Below, in pieces: positions 44,979 through 54,863 of a stretch of 64,000 nucleotides of DNA; within the stretch, counting starts at the first letter, position 1, and every line of letters starts with the position of its first letter. The stretch is from Peteryoungia ipomoeae. Lineage in GTDB: Bacteria > Pseudomonadota > Alphaproteobacteria > Rhizobiales > Rhizobiaceae. The position numbers and the translations under genes are program-made. The notes under the pieces are model-generated. The model saw only the letters and a program-made list of their open reading frames with translations, searched no databases and was not told the origin of the DNA. The stretch spans positions 806,001 through 870,000 of the forward strand of contig NZ_STGV01000001.1 in the NCBI RefSeq assembly GCF_004912165.1. The letters run 5' to 3'.

Positions 44979-46003
44979 CACGACACCGCCATGAGCGCTG
45001 AAAACTCTTCGCGCAGGCTCTGTTCATCTGCCGGCTCCGGCGCCACAAGGGCTTGTTCGACGCGATCGGCGCGGCGGCGCGCAGCGCCTGTCAATTCGGA
45101 CACGGCAGCAGCGACAGCCGTCATTTCATCCATGTGGCCATGGCAATGCAGGACGACATCAAGCACCGGGGCAATGCGCTGCGCCCGCTCGCCGATGGTG
45201 CCTTTCAGCGCATTCATCGAGATGTCATCCGACATCAGCAGACCATCAAAACCGATTTCGCCGCGAATGACCTTCTCGGTCACGATCCTGGATGTCGAGG
45301 CTGGATTGTCAGGATCGATGTCGCTGAACACGACGTGGCAGCTCATTGCCATAAGCTCGTTCGAAAGAGCCTTGAAAGGTACGAAATCATGCGCCTGCAA
45401 CTCGCTGCGCGGGGTGGAAACGACCGGCAAATCGTGATGGCTGTCAGCCATGCCGCGCCCATGCCCCGGGATATGCTTCATTACCGGCAAAACGCCGCCC
45501 GCCTTCAGGCCATCGGCAGCCGCCTGACCGATGGCCGCCACAACATGCGGATCATTTGCATAGGCACGGTCACCGATGACGTTGTTCGCACCGGCGACCG
45601 GCACATCCAGCACCGGCAGGCAGTCGACATTGATGCCGAGGCGATAAAGATCGAATGCATGAAGGCGCGACAGAAGCCAGGCGGCGCGAAGGCCAAGGGC
45701 AGCGTCCCGCGCATAGACCGCACCGATGTCAGCCCCCGAGGGATAGCGTGGCGCGATCGGTTCGCGAATACGCTGCACGCGCCCACCTTCCTGATCGATC
45801 AGCACCGGGGCGTTGCGCCCGCCAACGGTCTCGCGCATCTCCGCCACCAGATCCTTGATCTGCTCGACATCACCGATGTTCCGGCCAAAGAGGATGAAGC
45901 CCCAAGGCTGTTGGTCGCGATAAAAGGCCTTCTCGTCAGCGCTGAGACGCTGGCCGAGGCAACCGAGGATCATGGCCTTGGAAGGCGAAGAATGTGTGCT
46001 CAT
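44978..46003 (-). CDS. nagZ: Beta-N-acetylhexosaminidase NagZ
   Basis: 341 residues of glycoside hydrolase family 3. The KHIPGHG motif and the following DSHHDLP supply the catalytic His and Asp, and the nucleophile Asp is in LLMSDDISM. LIDQEGGRVQRIRE is another conserved block. NagZ removes GlcNAc from anhydro-muropeptides in cell-wall recycling, upstream of AnmK. Coupled to scpA, a typical rhizobial order. Confidence 0.94.
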   Translation of the reverse strand: MSTHSSPSKAMILGCLGQRLSADEKAFYRDQQPWGFILFGRNIGDVEQIKDLVAEMRETVGGRNAPVLIDQEGGRVQRIREPIAPRYPSGADIGAVYARDAALGLRAAWLLSRLHAFDLYRLGINVDCLPVLDVPVAGANNVIGDRAYANDPHVVAAIGQAAADGLKAGGVLPVMKHIPGHGRGMADSHHDLPVVSTPRSELQAHDFVPFKALSNELMAMSCHVVFSDIDPDNPASTSRIVTEKVIRGEIGFDGLLMSDDISMNALKGTIGERAQRIAPVLDVVLHCHGHMDEMTAVAAAVSELTGAARRRADRVEQALVAPEPADEQSLREEFSALMAVS

Positions 46004-46093
46004 GGCCGGACCTTACGAGGCGATCTGCAAAAGCCGAAGCGACAAGCGAGTCTCGCAGGCGAATCATACACAGAAAAGATGGGAAAAACTGAA

Positions 46094-46119
46094 AAAGGCG
46101 AGCCTTTCAGCCCGCCTTT
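46094..46119 (-). terminator. Hairpin with T-run between the SPOR gene and nagZ
   Basis: On the minus strand AAAGGCG and CGCCTTT pair around a loop that holds an inner GC/GC stem, and TTC follows. It lies about 28 bp after the SPOR gene stop. Confidence 0.75.
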
Positions 46120-46146
46120 CTTTCAAATCAGCAAATAATCGCCGTC

Positions 46147-49017
46147 TCAGCGCGCAACCAGGCAGGAGCCACCGGCATCGCGGTATTGCTCGCACAGCGC
46201 CACGGCCTCTTCACGCGTCGGGGCGAGAATGCGGACACGGTAATAGGTTCCCTTGCCCGGTATCGCTGCCTCGCGGATTTCATGCGGCTTGCCACCGAGG
46301 ATGTTGCCGAACCGGCCAATCAGCGATTTGTAGCTGCGCTCGGCATCCGCCTGGCTTGGCAGCGACGCGATCTGGATGGCGAAGCCGCTGCTCGCACCGG
46401 TCTCAGACGGAGAGGCAGTTACGGCCGCCGTCTGCGTCGGGACGTTCTCCTGTGTCGCCGGCTGGGCCGGGCGCAAGTTCCCCTGATCGGTAACCGTGCC
46501 GACGATGTTGACCGGCTGGTCGGCGGGGCGGTTCGCCGGAACGGCAGCCGGCATGGGCGCGACAGCCGCGACTTCGGTGGTTGCCGGTGCGGCCGGCGCA
46601 CTGTCGGAGTCAGGCGTGACCGCGCGGGCCGCAACCGTGTTCACCGCCTCGCCACTGTTTTCATTGCTGACAGCCGGCGGCGCAAGGACCGGTGCCGCAG
46701 ATGCCGTTTCGGTGGCAGCAGGCACCTCCTGGGTTACCAGCGAGCCATCGGGACGCACGATCATCGTGCGCACGCGTCGAGGCGTCACCGTGGCCGGATC
46801 TTCCTGGCTTGCAGAAGCCTGCTGCGATTCCGGCAGGAGACGTGGATCTTCCGTTTCGCCGACTGGCGTGCCCATGAATTCCCCTTCCCCTTCAAGAGGC
46901 GGGTTCTCTGGAATGAGCGTGCGCTGAACGACATCGACAGGCTCTTCTTCGGAAGAGATCAGGCTTGGCTGTGTCGGCCCGTCGCTGGCATTGCCCGCAA
47001 CGCGGTCATACACGGCCTTGTCCTGATTGGGCACCGTTTTGCCGCCCGGATCTTCCGGCACTATTTTTGTCGGGCTGGTGTCGGCAGCAATCACCACCGG
47101 ATCACCGGAGCCAAGGCTGCCCACAGCGCCGCTGCCGATCCAGGCATAAATGCCACCGGCGCCTGCCAGGAGCACAACGGCTGCCGTGCCTGCCATCAGA
47201 TAGGGTTTCAGTTGGCGATAGCCCCCCTGCCCGTGGCCAACGATCTTGATATGGCCCCGGTTGATACGCTGGTCCGGAACAGGTGGCGTCAGCGCCGTCT
47301 TGAAGTCTTCTTCCAAAGCCTTTTCGAAAGCTGCGAATTCGTCGACCGGACCATCATTGGATTGGATCGCTGCCGCTGAAGCCGTCACCTGAGGCTCTGC
47401 GGCAACCGGCTGCGACTGGACGACCTGCTCGCTGAGCAGGTTGGCAAGTTCGGAATCGAGATCAAGATCGAAGTCGTTCGATACCTGCGGCTGGGCCGGC
47501 GTTTCCGCCACCTGAACCTCAGGCACATCCATCACGGCTATGGCTTCCAGGAAATCATCCTGTTCCGCAATTTCGGCAGGGTCGAATGCCAGGCTGTCCG
47601 GTGTCGCCGAGGCGACGAACGCTGCGGCAGGCGCTGTCTTCGGCTGATCCACCCATGCGGCTGCCTGCGGCGCGATAGCGGCGGGTGCCGTGCTCTGAAC
47701 CGATACGCGATACTCGGGCGCAGCATAGCTCTGCCTTGCCGCGGGGATTGCCATCTGTGCGGGGGCGGCAAGCTGCGCCCTTACGGGTGATGGCGGAACC
47801 GGCTGCTGCGCAACAGGTTCGAGTTCCGAAAGATCGATATCGAGCTCATCGAGCTGCAATTCAAAATCCTGATCGGAGAAGAAATCACTGTCGCTTGCAG
47901 CCGACACCTGCCCGACGTTTCGTGCCGGCTGCGCATGATGTTCCACATCCGCAGCGACGTCGGCGAAGGCCTCCGACTCGGCAAGCTCCTGGGCAAAATC
48001 AAGCGAGAAGACCGGCTCAGCTTCAGGCTCATGATGAGCGACGCTGCCTCCCCGGCGGGCAACAGGTTCGACAGGCCCGACGGGAACCTGTGACCAATCG
48101 AATGCCGGGGGCTCCACACGAAGCTCGGTTGATGAGACAGGGAGCGGTTCGACAGTCGCAGGCCGCTGTTGGGCCTCAAGGCTCGGCGCCGTCGCAAAAC
48201 CTTTACGCTCGGACACGCCAGCATCAAGACCTGCAACCGCCTCTGTGGAGGGCGCCGCGTCGTATGGCATGACAAGTCGTGGTTCGGATGCTGGCTGAGG
48301 CAGCTCGAACTGCGGTTCCGGCCGCCGGGCAGACTGACTTGGCACCTGAAAATTGGCAAGCGGCAGGCGTAGACGTGGTACCTCGGTTTGCACCGGAGGC
48401 ATCACGGGCTCGCTGACGGAAAATTCCAGTTCGTCGGCAAGGTCAAAGCTGGCAGGCTCATCCTGCGCCGGTGCCGGTGTCCACTCATCCTCCAACGCAG
48501 CCGGCGCGACATCGGGCCAGCTCAATGACGGCTGAGGCTGGGCCGCAACTGCTGCATATCCGTTCGTGGCAAGCTCGGGCACGGTCTCATAGACGTCTTG
48601 CGGCTCATAGGACGGCTCCACCGGCTGAACGAAGGCTTCGCGCTCCAAGCGCGCCGGCTCGGGCGCAGCAAAGCTCGGCTCGGAAACCGCCCAAACCGGC
48701 TCTTCTGCGCCACGAAACCCGCCATCGCTCTTCCAGTTCATGGGCTCGAATGCCGGCTCGTTGCGGTGCGAAGTCACTTCAGCCTGGACATAGCGGTCCT
48801 GCTGCGGTTCGACATAGCCGTCGAACTCACCCAACAACTCGTCATGCAAGCTAAACACGGGCTCGTCGCGCGGCGTATCGCCGGCTGGACCGGGCAGCGT
48901 CTCGCGGCGCGGGGCCTGCTCAAATCCGACGATCCTGGCGAGTTCCGCCAATGGATCGTCATCAGAGAAACCATCGCCCTGCGCGCCGATGCTGTTAGCA
49001 GCCTGCTTGTGTACCAT
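46147..49017 (-). CDS. Large SPOR-domain protein with a central membrane helix
   Basis: 956 residues. Residues 1-600 are acidic, Pro/Ala/Gln-rich and apparently unstructured, and lie in the cytoplasm. A single membrane helix (PYLMAGTAAVVLLAGAGGIYAW, about 607-630) follows. The periplasmic part is again low in complexity up to a SPOR domain (about 876-956, beginning GFAIQIASLPSQADAE). SPOR domains bind denuded glycan strands at division sites. The gene is a standard neighbour of argS and nagZ in rhizobia; precise role unknown. Confidence 0.85.
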   Translation of the reverse strand: MVHKQAANSIGAQGDGFSDDDPLAELARIVGFEQAPRRETLPGPAGDTPRDEPVFSLHDELLGEFDGYVEPQQDRYVQAEVTSHRNEPAFEPMNWKSDGGFRGAEEPVWAVSEPSFAAPEPARLEREAFVQPVEPSYEPQDVYETVPELATNGYAAVAAQPQPSLSWPDVAPAALEDEWTPAPAQDEPASFDLADELEFSVSEPVMPPVQTEVPRLRLPLANFQVPSQSARRPEPQFELPQPASEPRLVMPYDAAPSTEAVAGLDAGVSERKGFATAPSLEAQQRPATVEPLPVSSTELRVEPPAFDWSQVPVGPVEPVARRGGSVAHHEPEAEPVFSLDFAQELAESEAFADVAADVEHHAQPARNVGQVSAASDSDFFSDQDFELQLDELDIDLSELEPVAQQPVPPSPVRAQLAAPAQMAIPAARQSYAAPEYRVSVQSTAPAAIAPQAAAWVDQPKTAPAAAFVASATPDSLAFDPAEIAEQDDFLEAIAVMDVPEVQVAETPAQPQVSNDFDLDLDSELANLLSEQVVQSQPVAAEPQVTASAAAIQSNDGPVDEFAAFEKALEEDFKTALTPPVPDQRINRGHIKIVGHGQGGYRQLKPYLMAGTAAVVLLAGAGGIYAWIGSGAVGSLGSGDPVVIAADTSPTKIVPEDPGGKTVPNQDKAVYDRVAGNASDGPTQPSLISSEEEPVDVVQRTLIPENPPLEGEGEFMGTPVGETEDPRLLPESQQASASQEDPATVTPRRVRTMIVRPDGSLVTQEVPAATETASAAPVLAPPAVSNENSGEAVNTVAARAVTPDSDSAPAAPATTEVAAVAPMPAAVPANRPADQPVNIVGTVTDQGNLRPAQPATQENVPTQTAAVTASPSETGASSGFAIQIASLPSQADAERSYKSLIGRFGNILGGKPHEIREAAIPGKGTYYRVRILAPTREEAVALCEQYRDAGGSCLVAR

Positions 49018-49081
49018 TACTAATCCCACTTACTCACGCGACTTTACGCTTGCCAGTGCAATGTGGGGAATTGGTGACAGA

Positions 49082-50842
49082 CTATCGCATCTCGAGTGGA
49101 GCTTCGGTGCCCGTGATTGTCAGTCCAGACTTCAACACCGAGGCGACAGCATGCACCAGCCCAAGCCTGGCGATGGTCAATTCTCTATCGTTATCGTTAA
49201 CAAAGCGTAATTCCGGCGAATCCTTGCCCTTATTCCAATGAGAATGCAACGAGCTCGCGAGATCATGCAAATAAAATGCGAGTCGGTGTGGCTCTTGTGA
49301 CTGCGCAGCCGCCTCAATCAACCTTGGATATTCAGCAAGCTTAGCCACAAGTTGCAATTCGGTCGGATCCGCAATTTTACCCATAACAGCCGAAGCAAGA
49401 TCGAGGCTTGCCAAGTCGAGATCCGGGAAGGCTTCCTTTGCTTGCCGCAGGATCGACATGCAACGGGCATGGGCGTACTGCACGTAGAAGACCGGATTGT
49501 CCTTGGACTGCTCGGTGACCTTGGCAAAATCAAAGTCGAGCGGTTCGGAGCTCTTGCGATAGAGCATCATGAAGCGGACGCTGTCGCGACCGACTTCCTC
49601 GACCACCTCACGCAGGGTGACGAAGTCGCCGGAGCGCTTCGACATCTTCACCGGCTCGCCGTCCCGGTAAAGCTTGACGAGCTGGCAGAGCAACACCGTC
49701 AGCTTGGACTTGCCTTCAGACACAGCCCGGTTGACCGCCTCCAGTCGCTTGACATAGCCGCCATGGTCGGCGCCGAGCACATAGATCATTTCGGAGAAAC
49801 CGCGATCGAACTTGTCCTTGAAGTAAGCAACGTCGGCGGCGAAATAGGTGAAGGCTCCGTCTGACTTCATCAGCGGACGGTCAATATCGTCGCCGACTTC
49901 CGTCGAGCGAAACAGCGTCTGCTCACGGTCTTCCCAGTCTTCCGGCAATTGCCCCTTCGGCGGCGGCAGCTTGCCCTTGTAGACATGCCCCTTGAACGTC
50001 AGGTCATTGATCGCCGAGAGGATCTTGGCAGCATTGCCGGCATGCAGCGTGCGCTCGGAGAAGAACACATCGTGATGCACATTCAGCGTGGCGAGATCGT
50101 CGCGGATCATCACCATCATCGCGTCGATGGCCTTGTCCTTGACAATGGCAAGCATCTCGTCCTCGGGCATTGTCAGCAGCTTGGTGCCGTATTCATCGGC
50201 CAGAGCCTTGCCAACCGGCAAGAGATAATCGCCGGGATAGAGTCCCGCCGGAATTTCACCAATGCTTTCGCCGAGCGCCTCGCGGTAACGAAGGAAGGCT
50301 GACCGGGCGAGCACCTCGATCTGCGCGCCGGCATCGTTGATGTAATATTCTTTGGTCACCTCATAGCCGGCAAAACCCAGAAGGTTTGCAAGCGCATCAC
50401 CAACGACCGCGCCCCGGCAATGGCCGACATGCATCGGTCCCGTCGGGTTGGCCGAGACATATTCGACATTGACCTTATGACCGGCGCCGACTGTCGAGCG
50501 ACCGAAGGCTTCGCCCTGACGGATCATCGTTGCCAGCAACTGCTGCCAATAGGCGACAGAAAGGCGGATATTGATGAAACCCGGTCCGGCAACGCTCACC
50601 TCGGCAATATCCGGATCCTGCTTCAGCCGGTCCCCGATCACGTCTGCCAGCGCGCGGGGGTTCATGCCCATGCCCTTGGCAAGCACCATGGCGGCATTGG
50701 TCGCTGCGTCGCCATGGCTCGGATCGCGCGGCGGCTCCACCACGATGCGGCTGAAGTCCAGCGCGTCGCGCTTTTCGCTGATGGCATCGATATCGTCGAG
50801 TGCGGCTTTGATCCGGGTTTCGAAATCGGCAAAAAGGTTCAT
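49082..50842 (-). CDS. argS: Arginyl-tRNA synthetase
   Basis: 586 residues. The class I HIGH-type motif is [27 protein letters not shown] is the KMSKS-type motif, and the N-terminal additional domain [17 protein letters not shown] is present. The start at 50842 (MNLFADF) is the normal family N-terminus; the longer frame runs upstream of it. It lies about 58 bp after the dGTPase gene and 64 bp ahead of the SPOR gene. Confidence 0.95.
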   Translation of the reverse strand: MNLFADFETRIKAALDDIDAISEKRDALDFSRIVVEPPRDPSHGDAATNAAMVLAKGMGMNPRALADVIGDRLKQDPDIAEVSVAGPGFINIRLSVAYWQQLLATMIRQGEAFGRSTVGAGHKVNVEYVSANPTGPMHVGHCRGAVVGDALANLLGFAGYEVTKEYYINDAGAQIEVLARSAFLRYREALGESIGEIPAGLYPGDYLLPVGKALADEYGTKLLTMPEDEMLAIVKDKAIDAMMVMIRDDLATLNVHHDVFFSERTLHAGNAAKILSAINDLTFKGHVYKGKLPPPKGQLPEDWEDREQTLFRSTEVGDDIDRPLMKSDGAFTYFAADVAYFKDKFDRGFSEMIYVLGADHGGYVKRLEAVNRAVSEGKSKLTVLLCQLVKLYRDGEPVKMSKRSGDFVTLREVVEEVGRDSVRFMMLYRKSSEPLDFDFAKVTEQSKDNPVFYVQYAHARCMSILRQAKEAFPDLDLASLDLASAVMGKIADPTELQLVAKLAEYPRLIEAAAQSQEPHRLAFYLHDLASSLHSHWNKGKDSPELRFVNDNDRELTIARLGLVHAVASVLKSGLTITGTEAPLEMR

Positions 50843-50900
50843 GACGTGTCCCTGCGCGCGGCCGCTCGAGAGCCGCGCCTCTTCAAATTTTGACGGCTGC

Positions 50901-52118
50901 CTATCGCAAATCCGGAGTCCGGTCAAACAGCGCACGGTGGGTGCGCTCCGCATAGGTGTCCGTCATCCCTGCGAGATAATCGCCGACATGGCGGGCTTTC
51001 TGCCCATCATTGAGTCCCGAGATATGATTGACCCAGTAGTGGCTTTTCATCAGCGCAGGATCGGCCATGTAGGCGTTGAACAGATCGGTGACGATCTGGG
51101 CGGCTGCAGCCCGGATCCGCATGATATCGGGATGACGGTAGATCCGGCTGAACAACAGCTTCTTGATCTGACGGTCCGTCTCGGCCATCTCCTCGGAGAA
51201 TGTGGCAATGGTCATCGGCGCGGCGCGAACATCTTCGACAGACTGCGGCTTGATCGTCTTCAACCGCTCCTGCGCAACGGCAATCACGTCCTCGACCATG
51301 CGGGTAATCTGGCGGCGCATGATTTCATGCGTGAAACGATCGTCGTCCAGATGCGGATAGCGATCACGCACCTCCTTCATCAAGCCGGTCAGGAAGGGCA
51401 CCTCTTCCAGCATCTCGAATGTCAGATAGCCGGAACGCAATCCGTCATCGATGTCATGGGTATTGTAGGCGATGTCGTCGGCGATTGCCGCCACCTGCGC
51501 CTCAAGCCCTGCGAAACTCGAAAGCTCGAGGTCATGGATTTCGCAATAGTCCAGGATCGGCTGTGGCACGGGGCCACGCGTGCCCTGCCCGTTCTTCGTC
51601 AACAACGGCCCATTGTGCTTGACCAGTCCTTCGAGCGCTTCCCAGGTGAGGTTCAGCCCGTCGAAATCCGCATAACGCCGCTCCAGCTTGGTGACGATCC
51701 GGAGCGACTGGGCATTGTGATCAAACCCGCCATAGGGGGCGAGCACCTCATGCAGGGCATCCTCGCCGGTGTGACCGAACGGCGTGTGGCCGAAATCATG
51801 CACCAGCGCCACACCTTCAGCGAGATCCTCGTCGAGCCGCAGCGCACGGGCAAGCGCACGGGCAATCTGGGCGACTTCGATCGTATGCGTCAGCCGGGTG
51901 CGATAGTGATCGCCGTCCGGTCCGATGAACACCTGGGTCTTGTGCTTGAGGCGGCGAAAGGCCGTCGTGTGGACGATGCGGTCACGGTCGCGCTGAAAAT
52001 CCGAGCGCGTCAGACTGCCGCCCTCGACGAAAAGCCGACCGCGACTCTTCCACGGATCCGTTGCGAAAATCGCCCGGTCGCCGGCGCCGAAACCCAATGC
52101 AGATTTATCAATCGTCAT
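50901..52118 (-). CDS. dgt: Deoxyguanosinetriphosphate triphosphohydrolase-like protein
   Basis: 405 residues of the HD superfamily. The metal-binding set is [12 protein letters not shown], then [18 protein letters not shown], then a later Asp in [16 protein letters not shown]. The N-terminal [19 protein letters not shown] is the family signature. Such proteins remove triphosphate from dGTP or other dNTPs. The start at 52118 (MTIDKS) is chosen over the frame to 52253. It is divergent from erpA. Confidence 0.9.
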   Translation of the reverse strand: MTIDKSALGFGAGDRAIFATDPWKSRGRLFVEGGSLTRSDFQRDRDRIVHTTAFRRLKHKTQVFIGPDGDHYRTRLTHTIEVAQIARALARALRLDEDLAEGVALVHDFGHTPFGHTGEDALHEVLAPYGGFDHNAQSLRIVTKLERRYADFDGLNLTWEALEGLVKHNGPLLTKNGQGTRGPVPQPILDYCEIHDLELSSFAGLEAQVAAIADDIAYNTHDIDDGLRSGYLTFEMLEEVPFLTGLMKEVRDRYPHLDDDRFTHEIMRRQITRMVEDVIAVAQERLKTIKPQSVEDVRAAPMTIATFSEEMAETDRQIKKLLFSRIYRHPDIMRIRAAAAQIVTDLFNAYMADPALMKSHYWVNHISGLNDGQKARHVGDYLAGMTDTYAERTHRALFDRTPDLR

Positions 52119-52314
52119 GCGCGTGCTGTCCGCTCCCCATTGACGCAATTCCCCTGCCTTCATACCTATAGCGGAAGATGCCGCAAGGCGAAGCGGATCA
52201 CGATGCGAATGTGACCCGCGAAGATGAGCGAAATTCCGTGACTTGCACGACAAATCGATGAAATTCGCCTAAATGACAGGTTTTCACCGGGCCTTGACCC
52301 CGGCAGGAGGCAGT

Positions 52315-52647
52315 ATGAGCACCGACACCGTGACACTTTCTGAAGCCGCTGCGAAGCGAATCGCTGCCGTCGTCGCGTCCGACGCGGAGAAATCCAGCCT
52401 GCGCGTCTCCGTCGAAGGCGGCGGCTGTTCCGGCTTTTCCTACAAATTCGATCTCGATCGTGGCCCGCAATCCGATGACATCGTCATCACCCGCGCTGGC
52501 GCAACCGTCCTTATCGATCCCGTTTCAATCGTCTACATGGCCGGCTCGGAAATCGACTTTGTCGATAATCTGCTCGGCCAGTCCTTCCAGATCAAGAACC
52601 CCAATGCGGTGGCAAGCTGCGGCTGCGGCACCAGCTTCTCCGTATGA
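52315..52647 (+). CDS. erpA: A-type Fe-S insertion protein ErpA-like
   Basis: 110 residues. The three cysteines of A-type carriers are C38 in GGGCSG and C102, C104 in CGCG. It is shorter and less basic than SufA at 16092-16478, and GSEIDFVDNLLGQSFQIKNPNA is ErpA-like. It inserts Fe-S clusters into target proteins. GGCAGGAGGCAGT precedes the ATG at 52315. Its stop overlaps the xthA start by 4 bp (ATGA). Confidence 0.87.
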   Translation: MSTDTVTLSEAAAKRIAAVVASDAEKSSLRVSVEGGGCSGFSYKFDLDRGPQSDDIVITRAGATVLIDPVSIVYMAGSEIDFVDNLLGQSFQIKNPNAVASCGCGTSFSV

Positions 52648-53441
52648 GCATGCCGATGAAAATTGCGACCTGGAACATCAACGGCGTCAAGGCGCGCATC
52701 GAGAACCTTTGCCAGTGGCTGAAGGACAGCGATCCGGATATCGTCTGCCTGCAGGAAATCAAGTCCGTCGACGAAGGCTTTCCGCGGCTTGAGATCGAGG
52801 CACTCGGCTACCACGTGGAAACGCATGGCCAGAAGGGTTATAACGGCGTCGCCCTGTTGTCGAAGCTCAAACCCGATGAGGTCAATCGCGGCCTGCCGGG
52901 CGACGACAGCGACGAGCAGGCACGCTTCATCGAGGGCATTTTCTCGACTGACGGCGGTGTGCTCAGGGTCTGCTCGCTCTATCTGCCGAACGGCAATCCG
53001 GCCGACGATCCCGTCAAATATCCCTATAAGCTCGCCTGGATGGCGCGACTGGAAGCCTTCGCGCGTGAGCGCATGGCGCTCGAAGAGCCGCTGATCCTCG
53101 CCGGCGACTACAACGTCATCCCGGAGCCGCATGATGCGAAGGATGCCAGCCAGTGGCTGACCGACGCGCTTTTCCTGCCGCAGACGCGCGCGGCCTTTCG
53201 TCGACTTGAGAATCTCGGTTTTGTCGATGCGGTCAGGGCCACGAGTGACGAGACCCCTCTGTTCTCATTCTGGGATTACCAGGCCGGCGCCTGGCCAAAG
53301 AACAACGGCATCCGCATCGATCACCTGATGCTCTCGCCCGAAGCGTCAGATCGGCTGCGCTCCAGCGCAATCGAGAAGCATGTGCGCGCCTGGGAAAAAC
53401 CCTCCGACCACGTCCCGGTGATTGGCCACTTCCAATTCTGA
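52644..53441 (+). CDS. xthA: Exodeoxyribonuclease III
   Basis: 265 residues of the EEP superfamily. Active-site motifs in order are IATWNINGVKAR, CLQEIKS with the metal-binding Glu, LAGDYNVIP with Asp and Asn, RIDHLMLS, and SDHVPVIGHF with the catalytic His. It is an AP endonuclease and 3'-exonuclease in base excision repair. Its ATG overlaps the erpA stop by 4 bp. Confidence 0.95.
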   Translation: MSMPMKIATWNINGVKARIENLCQWLKDSDPDIVCLQEIKSVDEGFPRLEIEALGYHVETHGQKGYNGVALLSKLKPDEVNRGLPGDDSDEQARFIEGIFSTDGGVLRVCSLYLPNGNPADDPVKYPYKLAWMARLEAFARERMALEEPLILAGDYNVIPEPHDAKDASQWLTDALFLPQTRAAFRRLENLGFVDAVRATSDETPLFSFWDYQAGAWPKNNGIRIDHLMLSPEASDRLRSSAIEKHVRAWEKPSDHVPVIGHFQF

Positions 53442-53474
53442 GCCGCCCCGAACGACCCAGATCAATGCATGCAA

Positions 53475-53499
53475 AAAGGGAGGGTCCAGCCCTCCCTTT
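53475..53499. terminator. Terminator between xthA and exoR
   Basis: AAAGGGAGGG and CCCTCCCTTT form a perfect 10-bp stem with a 5-nt loop. The T-run follows on the minus strand (TTTTTGC), so it mainly ends exoR; it may also end xthA. Confidence 0.92.
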
Positions 53500-53525
53500 C
53501 CAATTGTCTGCAGACAGAAAACCGA

Positions 53526-54341
53526 TCAGTTGCCTTCGCGATAGACCTGCGGTGCCAGCAAGACGGCAACAGTGCGATCCTCTTCCGAGGCCGAAGCAAA
53601 GGCCTGTTCCTGAAGCCGCTGCATCCACTCGCATTCCGCGGTGCGGCAATGGCTGAGAGCCGCCGTCAGGAAGGCTAGCCCGCGCACCGTCTGCCCCTCT
53701 TCAAACAGCAGACTGCCGAAGACCGACATGGCACCCGCATGGCCACCCTTGCGCGCCATGTTCAGCCACTTCTTGGCCTGCTGCACATTCGAGGCACCGC
53801 CCTCACCGGCGAGAATCATCCGCGCCAGCTGGAACTGGGCTTCCGGAATGCCGAAGGTGGAGGCCACCTGGAAATACAGCTGACGTGCCTGGGCGAGGTC
53901 AGCCTTGACCGGCGTATTCGGGATACCGTTGCGATAATAGCGGGCCAGCGACATCAGCGCATTGACGAAAAAGCCCGTGTCTTCGGAACCGGGTTCGATC
54001 CCCTGGTTGGCAATCTGGGCATAGATCTTGAACGCTTCGAAGTCGTTTTCAACCACACCGTCGCCGGCTTCATACATATTGGCAAGCGCCCAGCGCGAAC
54101 CGGTATGGCCTTTTTCGGCAGCGTAGCGATAGGCCTCGACCGCGTCTTCCTTCTGGCCGTTCTTGTAGGCATTGAAGCCGAACTTGAAGAGATCGAAGGG
54201 GCCGGACTCACTGCTCACGCCAGCATCGATGTCAAACGCCTGCGCAATCGAAGGCATAGGCAGCAACATCGCTGCTGCCAAAAGGATCGCTGCTGATGTC
54301 TTCCAGTCTTTCAACCGTTTTACTTCCCTGGTCTTCGTCAT
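53526..54341 (-). CDS. exoR: Exopolysaccharide regulator ExoR (Sel1 repeats)
   Basis: 271 residues. A Sec signal (hydrophobic core AAILLAAAMLLPMPSIAQA) is followed by Sel1-type repeats such as AVEAYRYAAEKGHTGSRWAL, AKKWLNMARKGGHAGAMSVFG and the near-C-terminal VRGLAFLTAALSH. ExoR is the periplasmic inhibitor of the ExoS-ChvI two-component system in Sinorhizobium and Agrobacterium, controlling succinoglycan, motility and acid response. Its convergence with xthA is consistent with other rhizobia as I recall them. The start is either 54341 (chosen) or 54356. Confidence 0.85.
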   Translation of the reverse strand: MTKTREVKRLKDWKTSAAILLAAAMLLPMPSIAQAFDIDAGVSSESGPFDLFKFGFNAYKNGQKEDAVEAYRYAAEKGHTGSRWALANMYEAGDGVVENDFEAFKIYAQIANQGIEPGSEDTGFFVNALMSLARYYRNGIPNTPVKADLAQARQLYFQVASTFGIPEAQFQLARMILAGEGGASNVQQAKKWLNMARKGGHAGAMSVFGSLLFEEGQTVRGLAFLTAALSHCRTAECEWMQRLQEQAFASASEEDRTVAVLLAPQVYREGN

Positions 54342-54820
54342 CACCGCCACCATCATGCGACGATTCCAACTGTCCGCGCGGCACCAGCCGCTCTCAATGC
54401 AAACCGAGTGCCCCCCGGGCGAACCCGACGCTCCTGTTTGCTATCACCTTTCAGATGAGACTTGCTGCAAGCTTCCGCTGTTCTATCCATAAGAGGAACA
54501 GTAGACCGCATTTCCGGCAAGACTTCGACCGATGTCGCCAAAGTTGTCTTCCCGACCGAAGATTTCCGCAACCGCCCCTCGACAGCGACCGCAACCACTG
54601 GATTCAAAACCCTAAACATGCCCTGAGGCTCTTTTCTTTTTCGATACGCCGCACACACTCGAAACGGAAACCCGCATCCCGTGCCATAGCGGTGCTCTTC
54701 CTTTGTGGCGCAAAGTGGACAAATGCAACGCCTGGATTCATTGTCCCGAAAGGCAAAAGAGAATTGTTGCAGAATCGTCACATTCGACCATTCTAATAGA
54801 GGGGTGGGTTTGGCAAAAAA
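54342..54820. other. Intergenic region without identifiable gene
   Basis: 479 bp between exoR and the terminator of the FadL-type gene. I see no convincing coding frame: the open frames here are short on family features and overlap on both strands. Promoter elements for exoR must lie at the left end, but none is clear enough to mark. Confidence 0.5.
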
Positions 54821-54843
54821 GAAGCCCGGATGAACCGGGCTTC
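54821..54843 (-). terminator. Terminator of the FadL-type gene
   Basis: GAAGCCCGG and CCGGGCTTC form a 9-bp stem with a 5-nt loop, followed by TTTTTTGCC on the minus strand, about 20 bp after the stop. Confidence 0.93.
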
Positions 54844-54863
54844 GGGGTGTCAATAGCTCAAGA

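Noticed and set aside
54353-54853. 166-codon open frame between exoR and the FadL-type gene
   Set aside because: It runs through the terminator of the FadL-type gene, lacks a ribosome site and overlaps an equally long frame on the other strand.
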